Origin: Lottia gigantea
Lineage: Eukaryota; Mollusca; Gastropoda; Lottiidae
NCBI RefSeq assembly: GCF_000327385.1
Contig: NW_008710892.1
Location: forward strand, 709,577 to 773,576
Direction of reading: 5' to 3'
Length of the DNA: 64,000 nt
The notes beneath the pieces were generated by a model. The model ran no database searches. It saw only the letters and a program-made list of their open reading frames with translations, and was not told where the DNA came from. This document shows, piece after piece, positions 1 through 12,500 of this stretch. Position numbers and translations under genes: made by a program. Within the stretch, counting starts at the first letter, position 1. Every line of letters starts with the position of its first letter.

Positions 1-717
1 CGTTTAAAGGGGGGATATGCAATTTGGGCCCAAAGGTTTCCCCCCCCCCCCCCCCCCCCCCCACACACATACACACATACTTCCACCCCTCATCAAAACG
101 TCTCTGTTGACGTCAAATTCATGGTTAATTCTATTAGATTAGATAAAAGCCTAGCCTTCACTGATGAAACGTTACAAACTGATAGTCTTTTTAGTTAGTT
201 GATATTAGATCAAAATTCGTGTCAAAGCGGATTATGTATGCTAATCCGGCGACAATCTAGTGGCCAACAAACTGCTAAAATTTCAGACATGTGCGTACTA
301 TGAGATAAGTGGCTATGGAATGCTCCCCGTCTCTAAAACGTCATACCAACTGACCTAAGTCATTGTTATAGATATATATTCATTATGACGTCATAATAAT
401 AATACTTATAAATTCCCTAGAGGAAAGCTAAAAGGTAAGTTGCGTTAGGTTCTACCATTTTATTATCGACTATCAGATAATCATTTTACAAAAATCGCCT
501 ACACCTACACCTAGCAGATTGTTCAGTTGACAATGTACAGGACCCTGAAAAATCTATATTTGATGTAAAACCCAATAGGCATAGTGAGTACAAAACTAAA
601 TTGATTTCTATACTAGACCTAGTCAAATTTCAAAGTCTACTTTCTGTGTAATACTAGATCGGTACGCCACAGAATATTTGATCTATCGGACCAAGAAATG
701 ATAGGCAAATAAGGTAA
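1..717. other. No gene recognised; short poly-C run
   Basis: I see no coding exon in this stretch. A run of 23 C residues lies at about 40-62, followed by a short CA-rich stretch (about 62-80). The rest is AT-rich, non-repetitive-looking DNA leading into the minisatellite. Confidence 0.6.
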
Positions 718-2090
718 CTAGGTCAATCGTACCACGGAAACTAGGTCAGTAGGTCACGGAGTACTACACCAACATGCCATACAAAACTAGGTCAGTAGGT
801 CATGGACAGCTACACCAACATGTCATAGAAAACTACGCCAGTAGGTCACGGAGTACAACACCAATAAGTCAAAGAAAACGAGTAAGGTCTCCGTCACACG
901 TCAGTAGAAACAATTGAAGAAAACTACGCCAGTAGGTCACGGAGTACAACACCAATATGCCATAGAAACTGGGTCAGTAGGTCATGGAGAACAACACCAA
1001 CAAGCCGTAAAAAATGGAGGTCATGGAGTACTACATTTGCCATACAAAACTAGGTCAGTAGGTCATGGACAGCTACACCAACATGTCATAGAAAACTACG
1101 CCAGTAGGTCACGGAGTACAACACCAATAAGTCATAGAAAACTAGGTCAGTAGGTCATGGGGAGCTACATAACAAGCCGTAGAAAACTAAGTCAGTAGGT
1201 CATGGAGTACAACACCAACAAGCCGTAGAAAAGTAGGTCAGTAGGTCATGAAATAATACCCGCCATCAGCCTATGGTAAACTAGGTCAGGAGGCCATGAA
1301 ATACTTCCCGCCATCAATCCATCGTAAAATAGGCCAGTAAGCCATGAAATACCACTCATCAGTCCATGGTAAACTAGGTCAGTAAGTCATGGAATACTAC
1401 ACTGACAGTCACCAAAAACTAGATCAGTAGGTTATGAAACACTGGGACAGTACTAGGTCAATCAGGCCACGGATTAGCTCAGTCGGTCATGTAATGTTAC
1501 ACCAATAGTATGTAGACAACTAGGACAATAGGTCATGGATTACTACACCACCAGTTCATAGAAAACTAGGTCAGTAGGTCATGCAATACTACGCGGACAT
1601 TTCATAGAAAATTAGGTCAATAGGTCGAAGAATACTACACCGGTCCGTAGAAAACTAGGTCAGTATAATAGGGAACGCTTACTGGGTCAGTAGGTCATGG
1701 ATTACTATATTATAGAAAACTAGGTCAATAGATCATGGAATACTACAGAAATAGAATGCTATAGAAATATAGGCCAGTACGTCGTACGTACTACACCGAC
1801 GGCCTGCAAAACACTAGGTCAGTAGGACATGGAACAATTACTAGGTCAGTAGGTCGTAGAATACTACACTAACGGTCAATCGAAAAATAGGTCAGTAGGT
1901 CATACTACTGAATACTGCACCGACATTCCATTGAAAACTGTGTCATGATTACTAAAACAGTCCATTTAAAACTAGGTCGGTAGGTCATGGAATACCACAC
2001 GGACATTTCATAGTAAACTAGATCAGTAGGTCATGGAATACTACACTAACAGTTCATAGGAAAATAGGAGGTCGTAGCAGGTCAAGGGCC
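718..2090. repeat. Degenerate ~46-bp minisatellite array
   Basis: About 29 imperfect head-to-tail copies of a roughly 45-48 bp unit. Each copy is built from a segment like ACTAGGTCAGTAGGTCATGG, then an A/T-rich ACTACACC block, then a CATAGAAA-type end. Copies differ by substitutions and small indels, and some are shortened, so the array is old or repeatedly rearranged. The open frames that run through it are by-products of the repeat and carry no recognisable domain. An isolated inverted copy of the same unit lies in the last part of the RPB3 gene (about 3306-3357). Confidence 0.9.
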
Positions 2091-2755
2091 CTTTTACAGT
2101 TATGAAACAGTATCAAGAATAATAATCTATTAATAATGCTAGTTTTTGAAATGTTGATTTATTTTATCAAATGAAATAATGATATAATATAAATGAAATA
2201 TAATTTAGGTATATCTACACGATGAAAACAGCCGTTTCTAAAGTTTCTCATGAATGTGTCACTGGATTGAGAGACTAACACTTTTCTGATCAGCAAAACA
2301 GGCCATTAAAAATTGCTGATTTTTTCAAATCTATATTAAATCAAATATTTATGATTATATTTCCTTTTTGCTCTACAATAATGATACCGAAACATTCAAC
2401 TGGCAAATAAAATCAGATCAAAAGGAATCCTTAGGTATTTCGCGGCTGTGTTTGATAACCTTTCAATTCCACCATGTTGGTAGATTTCAATTTATGACTA
2501 ATTCACATCCTCTACAAGTGATGAAAGATGAAACAATTTGATGGAAAAGGAATTTCATGATTGAGCTTTGCTTCTAATGTTGATCTTTCAATTTATGATG
2601 GAAGTTATGTTCTTTCTTGTCCGAAAATAATGACTTGAATGAAAATAAAATTCTCAAAATGTTAATCTTTTCATTCACAATTAATTTATGTCCTTTTCTT
2701 GTCCTAAAACAATGACAGATGATTCTTATGAAGAAAATGAAAAACTCAAAACCAA
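2091..2755. other. 3' flank of POLR2C
   Basis: AT-rich sequence between the minisatellite and the POLR2C stop codon. It should hold the 3' UTR of that minus-strand gene. A TTTATT, which reads as a polyadenylation signal on the minus strand, occurs near 2158. A loosely duplicated segment of about 100 bp is visible around 2570-2750 (shared TTTCTTGTCC and AAAATGAAAA-type blocks). No other gene is seen. Confidence 0.5.
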
Positions 2756-5700
2756 TCAGATTGTTAAAGCGTCATTCTGTATTTCGTGACTGAGCTGTGT
2801 CTGTAGATCACTCAATTTCTTTTTTAACGTGGATAACGCAGAGTATAAAATATTTTCTGGTTTTAACGAGCCACATGATTCAACATTGTAGAAAAATTTG
2901 TTGGCTTTTTGACCAGGAACAAATGGTGCTTCATCTGAAATATAACAAAAATATTGGGTTACAAGTCTCTTGTTTCATTATTCGTGTCCAATTCTGATAA
3001 TGCATGCACACAGTGATCTGTGTATCATAAAATGTCTATGTGGTTTTATTCATTTAATATTAATTCATAATTATCCAGATTAGCGCTTTTATTATTCAGC
3101 ACACTAAAACTGTTGTCTTCACCAAAATCTGTCATTTTGGGAAAGAAAAGCATAATCAATAAACTTACATGTGTCTTCTTCGTTCAATAATTCAGAGTGT
3201 TCACTTTTAGGCCTGAAACAAAGGATTTAAAATTACTGATACAACTTTCAAAACTCTACAAAACTTCATTTCCTGTAGGTGAAGAAAGTTTGTCATAATC
3301 AATCGTAATCCTAGTTTTCTACGGATCGTTGGTGTAGTATTCTATGACCTACTGACCTTGATCTTCGAAAGTTTCGTCTTGATCTTAGATAATCTGACTA
3401 CTGATAACAGTAAGAATTTACCATGTTAAAAGCATGCTCAACAATGGGGTTTGAAAGAAAAGTAGCTGTTTCAAAATAATACAATGCTATTAGGGTCAAT
3501 GTTTCCATATTGTTCACTACATGATTTGCTCAATTCAACAGTTGATTTCATATGATTAGATTGTCATTTCAACTACAACATCTTACCATTCCTCTGGTTT
3601 AGGATAAGTTGTGTGTCGTAAAGCGTTGTCAGGATCATATTCAAACGCTACCCCTGAGGTAGGATTCCACTTCGCATGTTCTTTAGCAAAACCCTTTCTA
3701 GCAAACGCTCTGATTTTCAATTCTTGACCTTTTCTTAATTTAGCTACCAATATATCTGAAAAACAAATAAATTCTTATCAAAACCTTGTTTTATAATGTA
3801 ATGGTAGATGATGTTAATAAAACCAGCATGTATTACAGTTCTGCAAACACTGTTGAAAATGGATTCAGACGGGTGATGGGCATTGCCAACAGTCCTAGTG
3901 GTACTCTGTACAATTTTGAACAACAATGCAGCACTTTAACATTTTAGACACAATAATCTGATTAACTATACTCACCATCAGTTTCTTCAAATTCACTGGC
4001 ATCTTCACGATGTTTGGACGTCACCTAAAATATAGTAGAATAATAATTGGAATTAGGGCTTGGTATGATGGTCAGACGGACAGGGGTGAGGAAATTATAT
4101 ACCCCAACATTGAATGAAAAATATATCAATGTAAGGGAGAAATTCATCTTAATTTTCGATCGTCTCATTGGTTAAAATGTATGCCATACAGTGATGTTCA
4201 TGTTGCCAAATCATGCCTGGTCTTTATTTACTTTTTTTTTTATTAATTTCAGTTTTATGTTACATGCTCCATTAACTGGTTCTTGTCATTGTTTGATAAC
4301 CTGTACCTATTCTCGTCTCCATAGCAACAACAACACTAGGTACGTTTAATTATAACCAGAATCATCACCTTTATCTTTATTTTAGACTTATTATGTAAAT
4401 TCTCTTTAAATGGGGTTCTGCATCACAGTCAGTCAGCATTTCTTTCCATACATGACGCCATTAGCTTGGTTGGGCTAAACAAATGGTGGTTGTGGGTTAT
4501 AATCTCGGTAGGCATGTGAAAGTCTGACTTATCATTTTAATGTTTACTTAATCATGTAAAATTGTTTCTTTTTCAGAAAAATGAAAAGATCATTCAACCC
4601 TATAACACAGACAATAGTTAACCTACAGAGTGTTACTAACCCAGGGGCTCTACAGACCCAGTGTCAGAGAGCTATACTACAGTCTATAAATATCAGACGC
4701 ATTAATGATGTTAGTAAATATTTATACCATTTTATTAAATACTTAATTAGATAAAGTATGGATGCCCACCCACTGCATTAAGATTTCAAAGCAATTTTGG
4801 TTGATCAAAGCTTAAATATCTTTTGGCATCAGCTGTTCAGGAAGACTCAGAGCGAGCCATGACCCCCTAGGGACACCTTGGAATCCTTTATTTTGAGACA
4901 ATGGTACGTGTCAGATGAACTATATTAGGACATGATTTTGTGATTGTTGGATCACATGTGGGATTTGTGACATCATTGAATTTTGTTGTCATTTTTATAC
5001 AGTTAGAGTTATGCCTAAGTGACTATTAATAACTTTCTTAAACTAAGCTTTTATATTCATTTTGATTTGTTTGTCATTAGAAGCTTAGTACACATTAACA
5101 ATCAATGAATTATCATAGGTCAAAGTTCAAACTGATGTAAACAACTTATAATAATGAGGCGTAAGAAATTGATAACTTTCCCAATGAGATAATATTATCA
5201 CAACTGATAATTATCATAAATAATTAGTTATTTAATAATGTTTCAAATAATAATTGTAAAAAAGTGGGGTGTCTGATTCAACACATTAGGATCAAATGAT
5301 CCTTTCTACCAGCTGATCCTTGACAAAACCTCTTGTGATGGATATTTCCAGATGTCATACTAATTTTCATCTGGATCTAATTAGTTGTCATTATCCTGAG
5401 ACATCTAAAAATCCACCCGGAATGTAGCTTGCTTTACTGTCACCTACTGTTAGCCATATGACCAAAAGTTCCACATAACAAGGAAAAAATTGGGGAACAG
5501 GTTTTCAAGGTTTCTAACAAAATTTGTTAAACCACCAATAAACAATTTCTGATCAAAAGATTGCAAGATTTCTAAGATAGACACTTGGGATTGGGGAATT
5601 GATTAGGACCATTAATTTTTATCACATGTGTACTGTACTGTACATAGAAATAGATAATAACAATGAGATAATTAGAGGATGTCATATCGTTCTACTTTAA

Positions 5701-8700
5701 GTTTTCGCAATCTCACACTTTATCATTGATATCAACAAACAGGTTTTACATGACACGCTTTGATTGATTAAACATAACATCATTGGGATTGGCTTTTAGT
5801 AGAAAACTCGTAAGATGACAATAGAGACAAAAAATAAATAAAAAGCTCTATATTTGTAATCAAAATTTAAATGGACTAATTAGAGACATTACATTTTTAT
5901 TTGAAATAATTTCAGGCCGTCAACAAACTGCCTCTTCCCAGTAAACTACGGCAGAAAGTCAGTGAAATCAGACTAAAAGATTTTGTAATAGATCCTGATA
6001 AACTGATAGGAGAAAACTATCTTAATCAAAGTTACCCTGCCACCTGCTGTCTATTAAATGATTCTGAAGTTATACTTAAAGTTCAAGAAAAAGGTAAAAA
6101 GTCAAAAACGGTGTCATATTTTCTGCACCTTACTGGGTTCATAAAAACAGGCAATGTTGGGCAATAGTTTGTAATTATTGAAATATTGCTTAGAACGAGG
6201 CATTTACCTTCCACTTTTCAGATTTCAAACTGTTGCAGGATCTATCTATAAACCAAATATTGTCATATGGATTAAATCATCTTAATGGAGATGGTATAAG
6301 AATGAGATTTATATATTATTTTCCCTATTTTTAGAAATGATATAAGAGTTTTATTATAATATTATGAATTATTTTCTAGGCTCCGCTATTGATATCAGCC
6401 ATCCAAGTTACATCGCAATGTTTGAGGAGGGAGATGTACAATTTCTAATCTTCGCAAAAACAGAAACGTTAAAAGATGTCATTTTACGCTGTAAGAACGA
6501 TAACACCTCATTTCAAGAAAATTTCATTTGGAAAATTTTATATTCAGTGACAAATCATATCCTCGAGAAACATCCGAGCCCCATGGGTCACTTAACTACC
6601 TCCACCATACATTTTAGTGATAGCCAACAAATATACATAGAAATAGATAACTGCGAAGATGCCCTGGAAGTCACGAACGTTGATATGGGGGCAGCTGATG
6701 CTGTGTACGATGCCCCAGAGGTCATAAACCGTGACAACCCCACAGATCAGGCGTTCAGCTGGTCAATAGGCTGCATCATTTACGAAATGTTAGCATTAGA
6801 AGCGGCATTTTACGATCGTGAAGGTTTTAACCCGTTTGCCGTCATTATGCAAATTATGGAAGGAGAGATGCCTCCACCACCTCCAGTACATAATTATCAA
6901 AATATTACCGATCTAATGTGGCAGTGCTTAAAAATTGAACCAAATGAACGTCCTACGATTCAGTCAATTTTTAACGAATCAAAAGATTATAATTAAAATT
7001 AAGTTGTTCCACAATGTATCATTATTATTGTTATTTTGAGATTATTTTTGTTAAGTTTATGCTAAAGAAGTTTATAAAATTTGTTTTATTAAATTGAAGC
7101 TGTAATATGTATTTTGAAAACAAATATTTAATATTATTATATAAAATATATTTTGTTTTGTTTGGTTCAAGCTAATGAATTTACACCTGGTTTTGTGTTT
7201 TTATATGTTTTTTTTTAAAAATATATTTTTAAGACCAAATATTAGAAAATTTAACATTATCTTCTAAAATAAATTTTGTTTTGTTTTGTTAATGCTAGTG
7301 AATTTACACCTGGTTTTATTTGTCCATTTGTGTTTTTTGATATGTTTTTTTAATATATATTTAATACCAAATATTAGAAAATTTTAGCAATATTTCACAA
7401 ATTATTTTGAAAATGATCAATAAATATACGTTATTACTGTTTTTAAGATTTTATTACTTTAATAGAAAAGTTTTTTTTATTTATTTGTAAAAATGTTCAA
7501 ATATACTTGTTAATTTTTTTATATGATTTAAGAAGCATTATATGTAAAAATAAAAGTGTTAATAAGAAATATTAAAAGTTGAAAATTATTTTTCTTTCTT
7601 TTCTAAGACAGTAATTAGCTTGTTGAGACAAAAGTCAATCTCTACTCACTGGAATGACTTTAGGATTACTGGAAATTAAATCAGCACTGGTAACATGGCG
7701 TGTTTGGTCATCCATACATTTTACATCTAAAGTAAACTCAACTGAACAATCCGGACAAAATTCTTCGCATGTGCAATCCTGAAATATAAACATTGCTAAC
7801 TCTGTATTCTTAATATGATCCTTATTCACCATTTGTTGGTTGTTAAGAAGTTTCCAAAGCTCTGACCCACTCTGCTACTGAACCCCTCAAAAGGAGGAAG
7901 CAAGCATTCTATTTCAATTAACTGATTTCAGTATTTGGTAAAGTTATACTAAGCTTAGAATTATAGCACTATGTATTCTTAATATAATTGAAATAATCAG
8001 TGTTAAATCTAATTCTGTATTATTTTTCAAGAAAAAATTTTGACACGCAAATCAGAAGCTAGTAAAGTGATAACTTCATATAACATATCATGAATCAGGA
8101 ACAAATCTATTCTAAGCTTGGAAAGGGAATACACCTTACTATTATCTTACTCTCTGACCGAAGCTTCAGGAATTTCAATTCAAAGCAATATCTCCAGAAT
8201 GACCTCCTTTGGAAAAACAAAACAAAACACTGCAAGAAAATAATGCCTAGCACTAACATGTAAAATAAAACCAACCCGAGCATTTTGAAGTTTGTCAACG
8301 ACCTCATCACTAGTAAGAGGGATCAATCCCAATCTGTGAGCGATAAATTCATCAAATAACACTGTAGAATTAGCTTCAATCTGTACCCAGTCTATAGCTG
8401 AAAATAAACATGTAACACAAATCGTTAAGTCAAAGATATGTGATCACGTAAGTCCTGTTCATCCATAAACACAAGCAGTCCAATTCCTTTTTTAGCCGTT
8501 CAAGTAATATGCCCTAAAATATCAATTAAATTAAGAAATATACCTATTGTAGACACCTCTGCATGACAAACTCTTCTTAATGCATTGGCAACACTGAAAT
8601 TTACAAAATATTCAAATTCAATTTTTTATCACATGTCATGTAGTACTAGCAGCCAACTAAATTATGACTGAGACTTTATATCTTATATGGGATAGCATGT

Positions 8701-9140
8701 TTTGAAATAGTGCATTAATGGGGTTATTTCATACAGAAACAAAAGTCTCCGACCAAGACCGCTTGTGTGCCTGCACCTTATACCTTTGAGTCTTAAGAAA
8801 ATAATCATGTAATGAAGAGTCACGCCTTGGCAACCTGAGCTATTTGTACTATAGGACTATTAGTTATTTATTTCAATTGTTGATTATCATTGAGTAGGAG
8901 AGACCTAGTCGAAAAATTCTTTATCTAGCTGCAATTTGACCAGAAGTGGATTTTTACGTCTAACAAACAAATGAACAATTTGAAAATAGAACATCAGTCA
9001 TCAAGCAGGATGATAAATCATAAGCTCTTTGCATAAAATCTGAAAGGTTATGACCTCAAATCTGTGTCTTCGACAACAAATTTTATATTCTCGTTAGTTA
9101 ATTGTGTTATGGCCACTGTCGGCTGGTTAGCGTACGGCAT
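2756..9140 (-). CDS. POLR2C: RNA polymerase II subunit RPB3
   Basis: Eight coding exons on the minus strand: 9055-9140, 8544-8593, 8276-8397, 7650-7778, 3976-4024, 3587-3755, 3169-3212, 2756-2934. They total 828 nt and give a 275-residue protein, the same length as human RPB3. It begins [14 protein letters not shown]. It contains the family core [11 protein letters not shown] and the cysteine cluster [11 protein letters not shown] (C88, C90, C94, C97), the zinc loop of RPB3. Further on are [28 protein letters not shown]-type residues and a C-terminus close to human ([16 protein letters not shown]). RPB3 pairs with RPB11 as the alpha-like scaffold of nuclear Pol II. Intron 4 (4025-7649) is far larger than the others and holds a complete plus-strand gene. 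Intron 6 carries an inverted minisatellite unit. The start codon lies 362 bp from the divergent RPRD1 start. Confidence 0.96.
3306..3357 (-). repeat. Isolated inverted copy of the 0.7-2.1 kb minisatellite unit
   Basis: Read on the minus strand, this 52-bp stretch has the AGGTCAGTAGGTCAT...ACTACACCAAC...AAAACTAGG order of the array unit 1.2 kb away. It lies in an intron of POLR2C between the coding exons 3169-3212 and 3587-3755. A single unit in opposite orientation, separated from the array, suggests that the unit moved by a route other than simple tandem slippage. Confidence 0.85.
4581..6996 (+). CDS. SOCS-box pseudokinase-like protein, nested in POLR2C intron
   Basis: Three coding exons, 4581-4709, 5916-6093 and 6380-6996 (924 nt, 307 aa). 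The first intron uses a GTTAGT donor. Residues 23-32 ([10 protein letters not shown]) fit the elongin-BC box pattern xLxxxCxxxI. Residues 45-54 ([10 protein letters not shown]) fit the Cul5 box with its LPLP core, so residues about 22-58 read as a SOCS box. The rest (about 60-307) resembles the C-lobe of a NEK-like protein kinase: APE at 214-216, [15 protein letters not shown] from 225, a PPPPP turn, and an RPT near the end. A possible beta-3 lysine is K98 in VILKV. The HRD motif is replaced (GHL at 172-174) and no DFG is visible, so catalysis is unlikely. By inference it is a substrate receptor for an elongin B/C-Cul5 ubiquitin ligase. The intron-spanning join between the SOCS and kinase parts is supported by phase but not by transcript evidence. 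Confidence 0.8.
7000..7580 (+). repeat. Putative 3' UTR of nested gene with ~120-bp direct duplication
   Basis: Very AT-rich sequence directly after the pseudokinase stop codon. Two direct copies of about 110-120 bp lie at roughly 7151-7262 and 7273-7388. Both contain GTTTTGTTT, then GTGAATTTACACCTGG (or AATGAATTTACACCTGG), then CAAATATTAGAAAATTT. AATAAA-type signals occur near 7420 and 7549, so the mRNA probably ends before the POLR2C exon at 7650-7778. Confidence 0.7.
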
Positions 9141-9502
9141 GCTTTTGGTTTATTTCGGTGTTTTTCAAAAATGTTTTCTTTTTCCGTACTTTCACGCCGC
9201 CATGCAGGATGTAGATGCTGCCACCTGTCGTGAAGTATAATGTACTCTTCTGAAAGGGAGGTTAAATGGTTTTTACTATTCTAATTTTCTTAATTTTGAT
9301 ACGTTTATAATTTTTTCAAAGTGTCATACTTTGGTAAAATCTTGTTAAAACAATCGCGAAATTTTGAAGAAAAATAATCCTAAAGAGAAAGTGAGAATCA
9401 TAAAGAATTTGAAAAAACGTGTTATCTTTTGACCCCTGTTGTATTTAATGGTACAGATCCATCCTACTTCCGGTCTAGAAAGCTGCTGTTGTCGACAGAA
9501 AT
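9141..9502. promoter_or_regulatory. Shared divergent promoter region of POLR2C and RPRD1
   Basis: Only 362 bp separate the start codons of POLR2C (minus) and RPRD1 (plus), so both core promoters and 5' UTRs must lie here. No TATA box is evident on either side. A GCCGCCATG element near 9195-9203 resembles a YY1-type site, which is common in TATA-less housekeeping promoters. Both products act on RNA polymerase II, which makes co-regulation plausible; that is inference. Confidence 0.6.
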
Positions 9503-12500
9503 ATGTCGTCCTTCACAGACGCAAATTTTGTGAAGAAGTTGAACGAAATTAACAACACTCAGCAGAGTATTCAGACTCTGTCATTATGGCTGATCCACCA
9601 TAGGAAACATTCCAAGACGATCGTCGATGTTTGGAGACGGGAACTCGGAAAGGGTAAGGTAGAAAAAGGGGCGAGAGTGGACCATATTGCCAAACTGAAC
9701 AAACTGGTATGACTATTTCGCATAGCCATAGGCCTACTACTATTATAGTTCTAACATTTTTTCTTGTCTGGCAAAGTACATTAGGACTTTTAAATGTCAT
9801 GCTGTTTATAGTTGTTATTGTGATACTGCAATCACCACTGCCTGTGGTGTAATCCAAACTGTCTGCATTGCCTAACAGCATGGAACCGTTCTGACTGTAG
9901 CATCTGAATTGGCATAGCTGTAACTTTTTTTGATTATGGTAAATCAGTACTCATGAGGACTAAACTGACACAAAATTGCAGTGAAGATTGACTTTGCAAT
10001 CATCTAAAAGAATCATAAGACTAGAGTAAGCTGCATGGTAATAATAAGCCTATATACTAGTAGTGCAGTGACTTTTACGGCATCTGCTTTGCAATCGATG
10101 AGCTCAAATTATGCACAACCAGATGTGCAGACATTTAAACTATTTAAAGTAAATTGTCTGCAATCATTTGACACAGTCATTTATTTGTCATGTTTGTTGA
10201 CGAATGCATCTATGACATGGAAACAATACCCTGGGTCAAGAAGAAAATTGCTGGAAAAAAAATATATTCTTTTTCTTTATCCACCCTGAAATTTTCTGAG
10301 GGAAACTTTTGGTTTTTTTTTTTCTATCTCTCTCTAAACAGTAATTCTCTGTTTTTCAGCCAAACCAGCCAAGAAATTGGTGTTTGTATATTTAGCCAAT
10401 GATGTTATTCAGAACAGTAAGAAGAAAGGTCCAGAGTTTACACGGGATTTTATGACAGTTCTTCTCCCAGCAATTATGGTTGTAGGAAAGTAAGTATCAG
10501 GTGTTGATTGACCGTGGTTCTGGCAATTCCAATAAACAACACAGCTGTCAAGTAAATCATCAAGTAAAAACTTATGCTTCAGTTGAATCAATGAAAATCA
10601 ATATTTATGTTTTCAAAAATATATTTCAGAGAGCCAGATGAAAAGTTGAAAGCTTCGGTTGGTAGAGTGTTGACAATTTGGGGGGAGAGGGGAGTGTATG
10701 ATAAAGATTTTATAGCCAATTTACACAAACAACTAGGCAACCCGACTACAGCCACCACCAAACAATCCAAGCCATCAGCTGTTAAACCAGCGGCTGTTAA
10801 ACCAGAGGGTGTTAAACCAGCGTCTAGTCCCACCAAAAATAACAATAACAACTCAGCTAGCTCTAGTACCAGTAGAAAAACTTCTAGCAAAACAGGTCAG
10901 TGGTTGTTACTAAAGTTAACACATCTCAAAGTGTAGTGGGTGAAGGAAAAAGCCCACAGTCCAAGATTCCATTTTAGGATACAACATACTAATGCAAATG
11001 AATAATACCTACATATGACTTTGAGCACTCTGTTTAATAGACCATTTATTAGGGCCAGCTTTTTCAAAGGATTTGAAAATACTTCGATCTTTTACACATT
11101 CTTAAGATGACTTACTGCACTAAAGTTGTTAACCTTTTAATCCTCGGTGACCTTCACCTTACTTTAAACTTCTTTTTGAAAGTATTTTCTATATATTTAT
11201 ATCTCTCAATATTAAAGACACAAAGTCCGAGCAACCTCCGACAAAAAAGAAGAAACAGATAGTATCTTTGAAAGAAGAAGTTGATGCCATCGTGGAAGGG
11301 AAAGATCCAGTCAAACCTGATGTAGGTATTTTTCAAGTTATGGCTTATCCTTCAACTCTCATCTGCATTGCATACATCACCTATAAAGCTAGCAACGGTC
11401 TGATTCAAACACAAATTTTCTTTTGTAGATGCTGATTTAGTCTTGCTCATGAAGGTTGTTTCATAAGACTAACGGAATAGAATATAAGATGCAGAACTTT
11501 GCTTTAAAAAATATTTTGACTATTCAAATTGAGCAGTGGTAAATGACAATGTATTATCTGTAAATATTTCAGCCTGAAGAATTAATGAAGAGATTGGCTG
11601 ATCTAGAAACAGCTGCCTCAAGTGATGCTGCCGTCAGAGAAAAAATAGCAGCTTTACCACCTGAAGTCTCTGATATCTCACACCTTGAAAAAATTACAGG
11701 TAAGTTCTGACAGATTTTATTTAATTCTTCAAAAAGTAATTTACATGTTTAGATTAATTTACATGTTTAGATTAATTTACATGTTTAGATTAATTTAGAT
11801 TAATTTACATGTTTAGATTAATTTACTTGTTTAGGTTAATTTACATGTTTAGATTAATTTACATGTTTAGATGTTAAAAATATTAGATTTGCTTTATGTC
11901 ATGGTGATGTTTTAAATGAGTATAACATAAAATGTCTATAACTTGGGCTTTTGCTTATAGCATTTGAGTGTAGGTCATTTAGGAAAATAGCACTGTAATT
12001 AGGTCAAAACATAATTCTAGAGCAGGACTGTGATGGTTTTTTTTGGATCAAGGTATTGTGGAATGGATGTAAGAATAACATAGCTAACAATCTAACTGTA
12101 TTGGTTTATTCTCTGCCATCCATAGTATTACCAACATGAAAAAATCACCAATCCTTCTATGTAAAAATGTCTATTTTTTCAGACCGGCACCAAGCTAACA
12201 ATTTATCAGAGACAGTAAATGAAGCGTGTAAATTATTAGCTGATTATAATGTGAGATTAGATTCTGAATTACAGGAACGGCGAGAGGTGGCTGTCATGCT
12301 CCGCCATTTTATATCAACTCAGAAAGAACAGCTTGCTCAAGTCGAGTCCAAATTAATGGTAAGCGAATTTGAATATTGTCACTGCATGCTGCAATCAGCA
12401 TGTAAACTGTTAATTCAGAAATAAAGATAGATCAAAACTCAGATTTGTTTTGTGAGCTGAATGAAATAATTTTGCATTTAGGATTGACATAATTGAAATC

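Noticed and set aside
914-1153. 79-codon open frame in the minisatellite
   Set aside because: Its protein is only the translation of the repeat unit and no start context, domain or splice partner supports it.
10588-10890. 100-codon minus-strand frame over RPRD1 exon 3
   Set aside because: It is the mirror of the low-complexity linker exon of RPRD1, whose plus-strand frame has clear homology.
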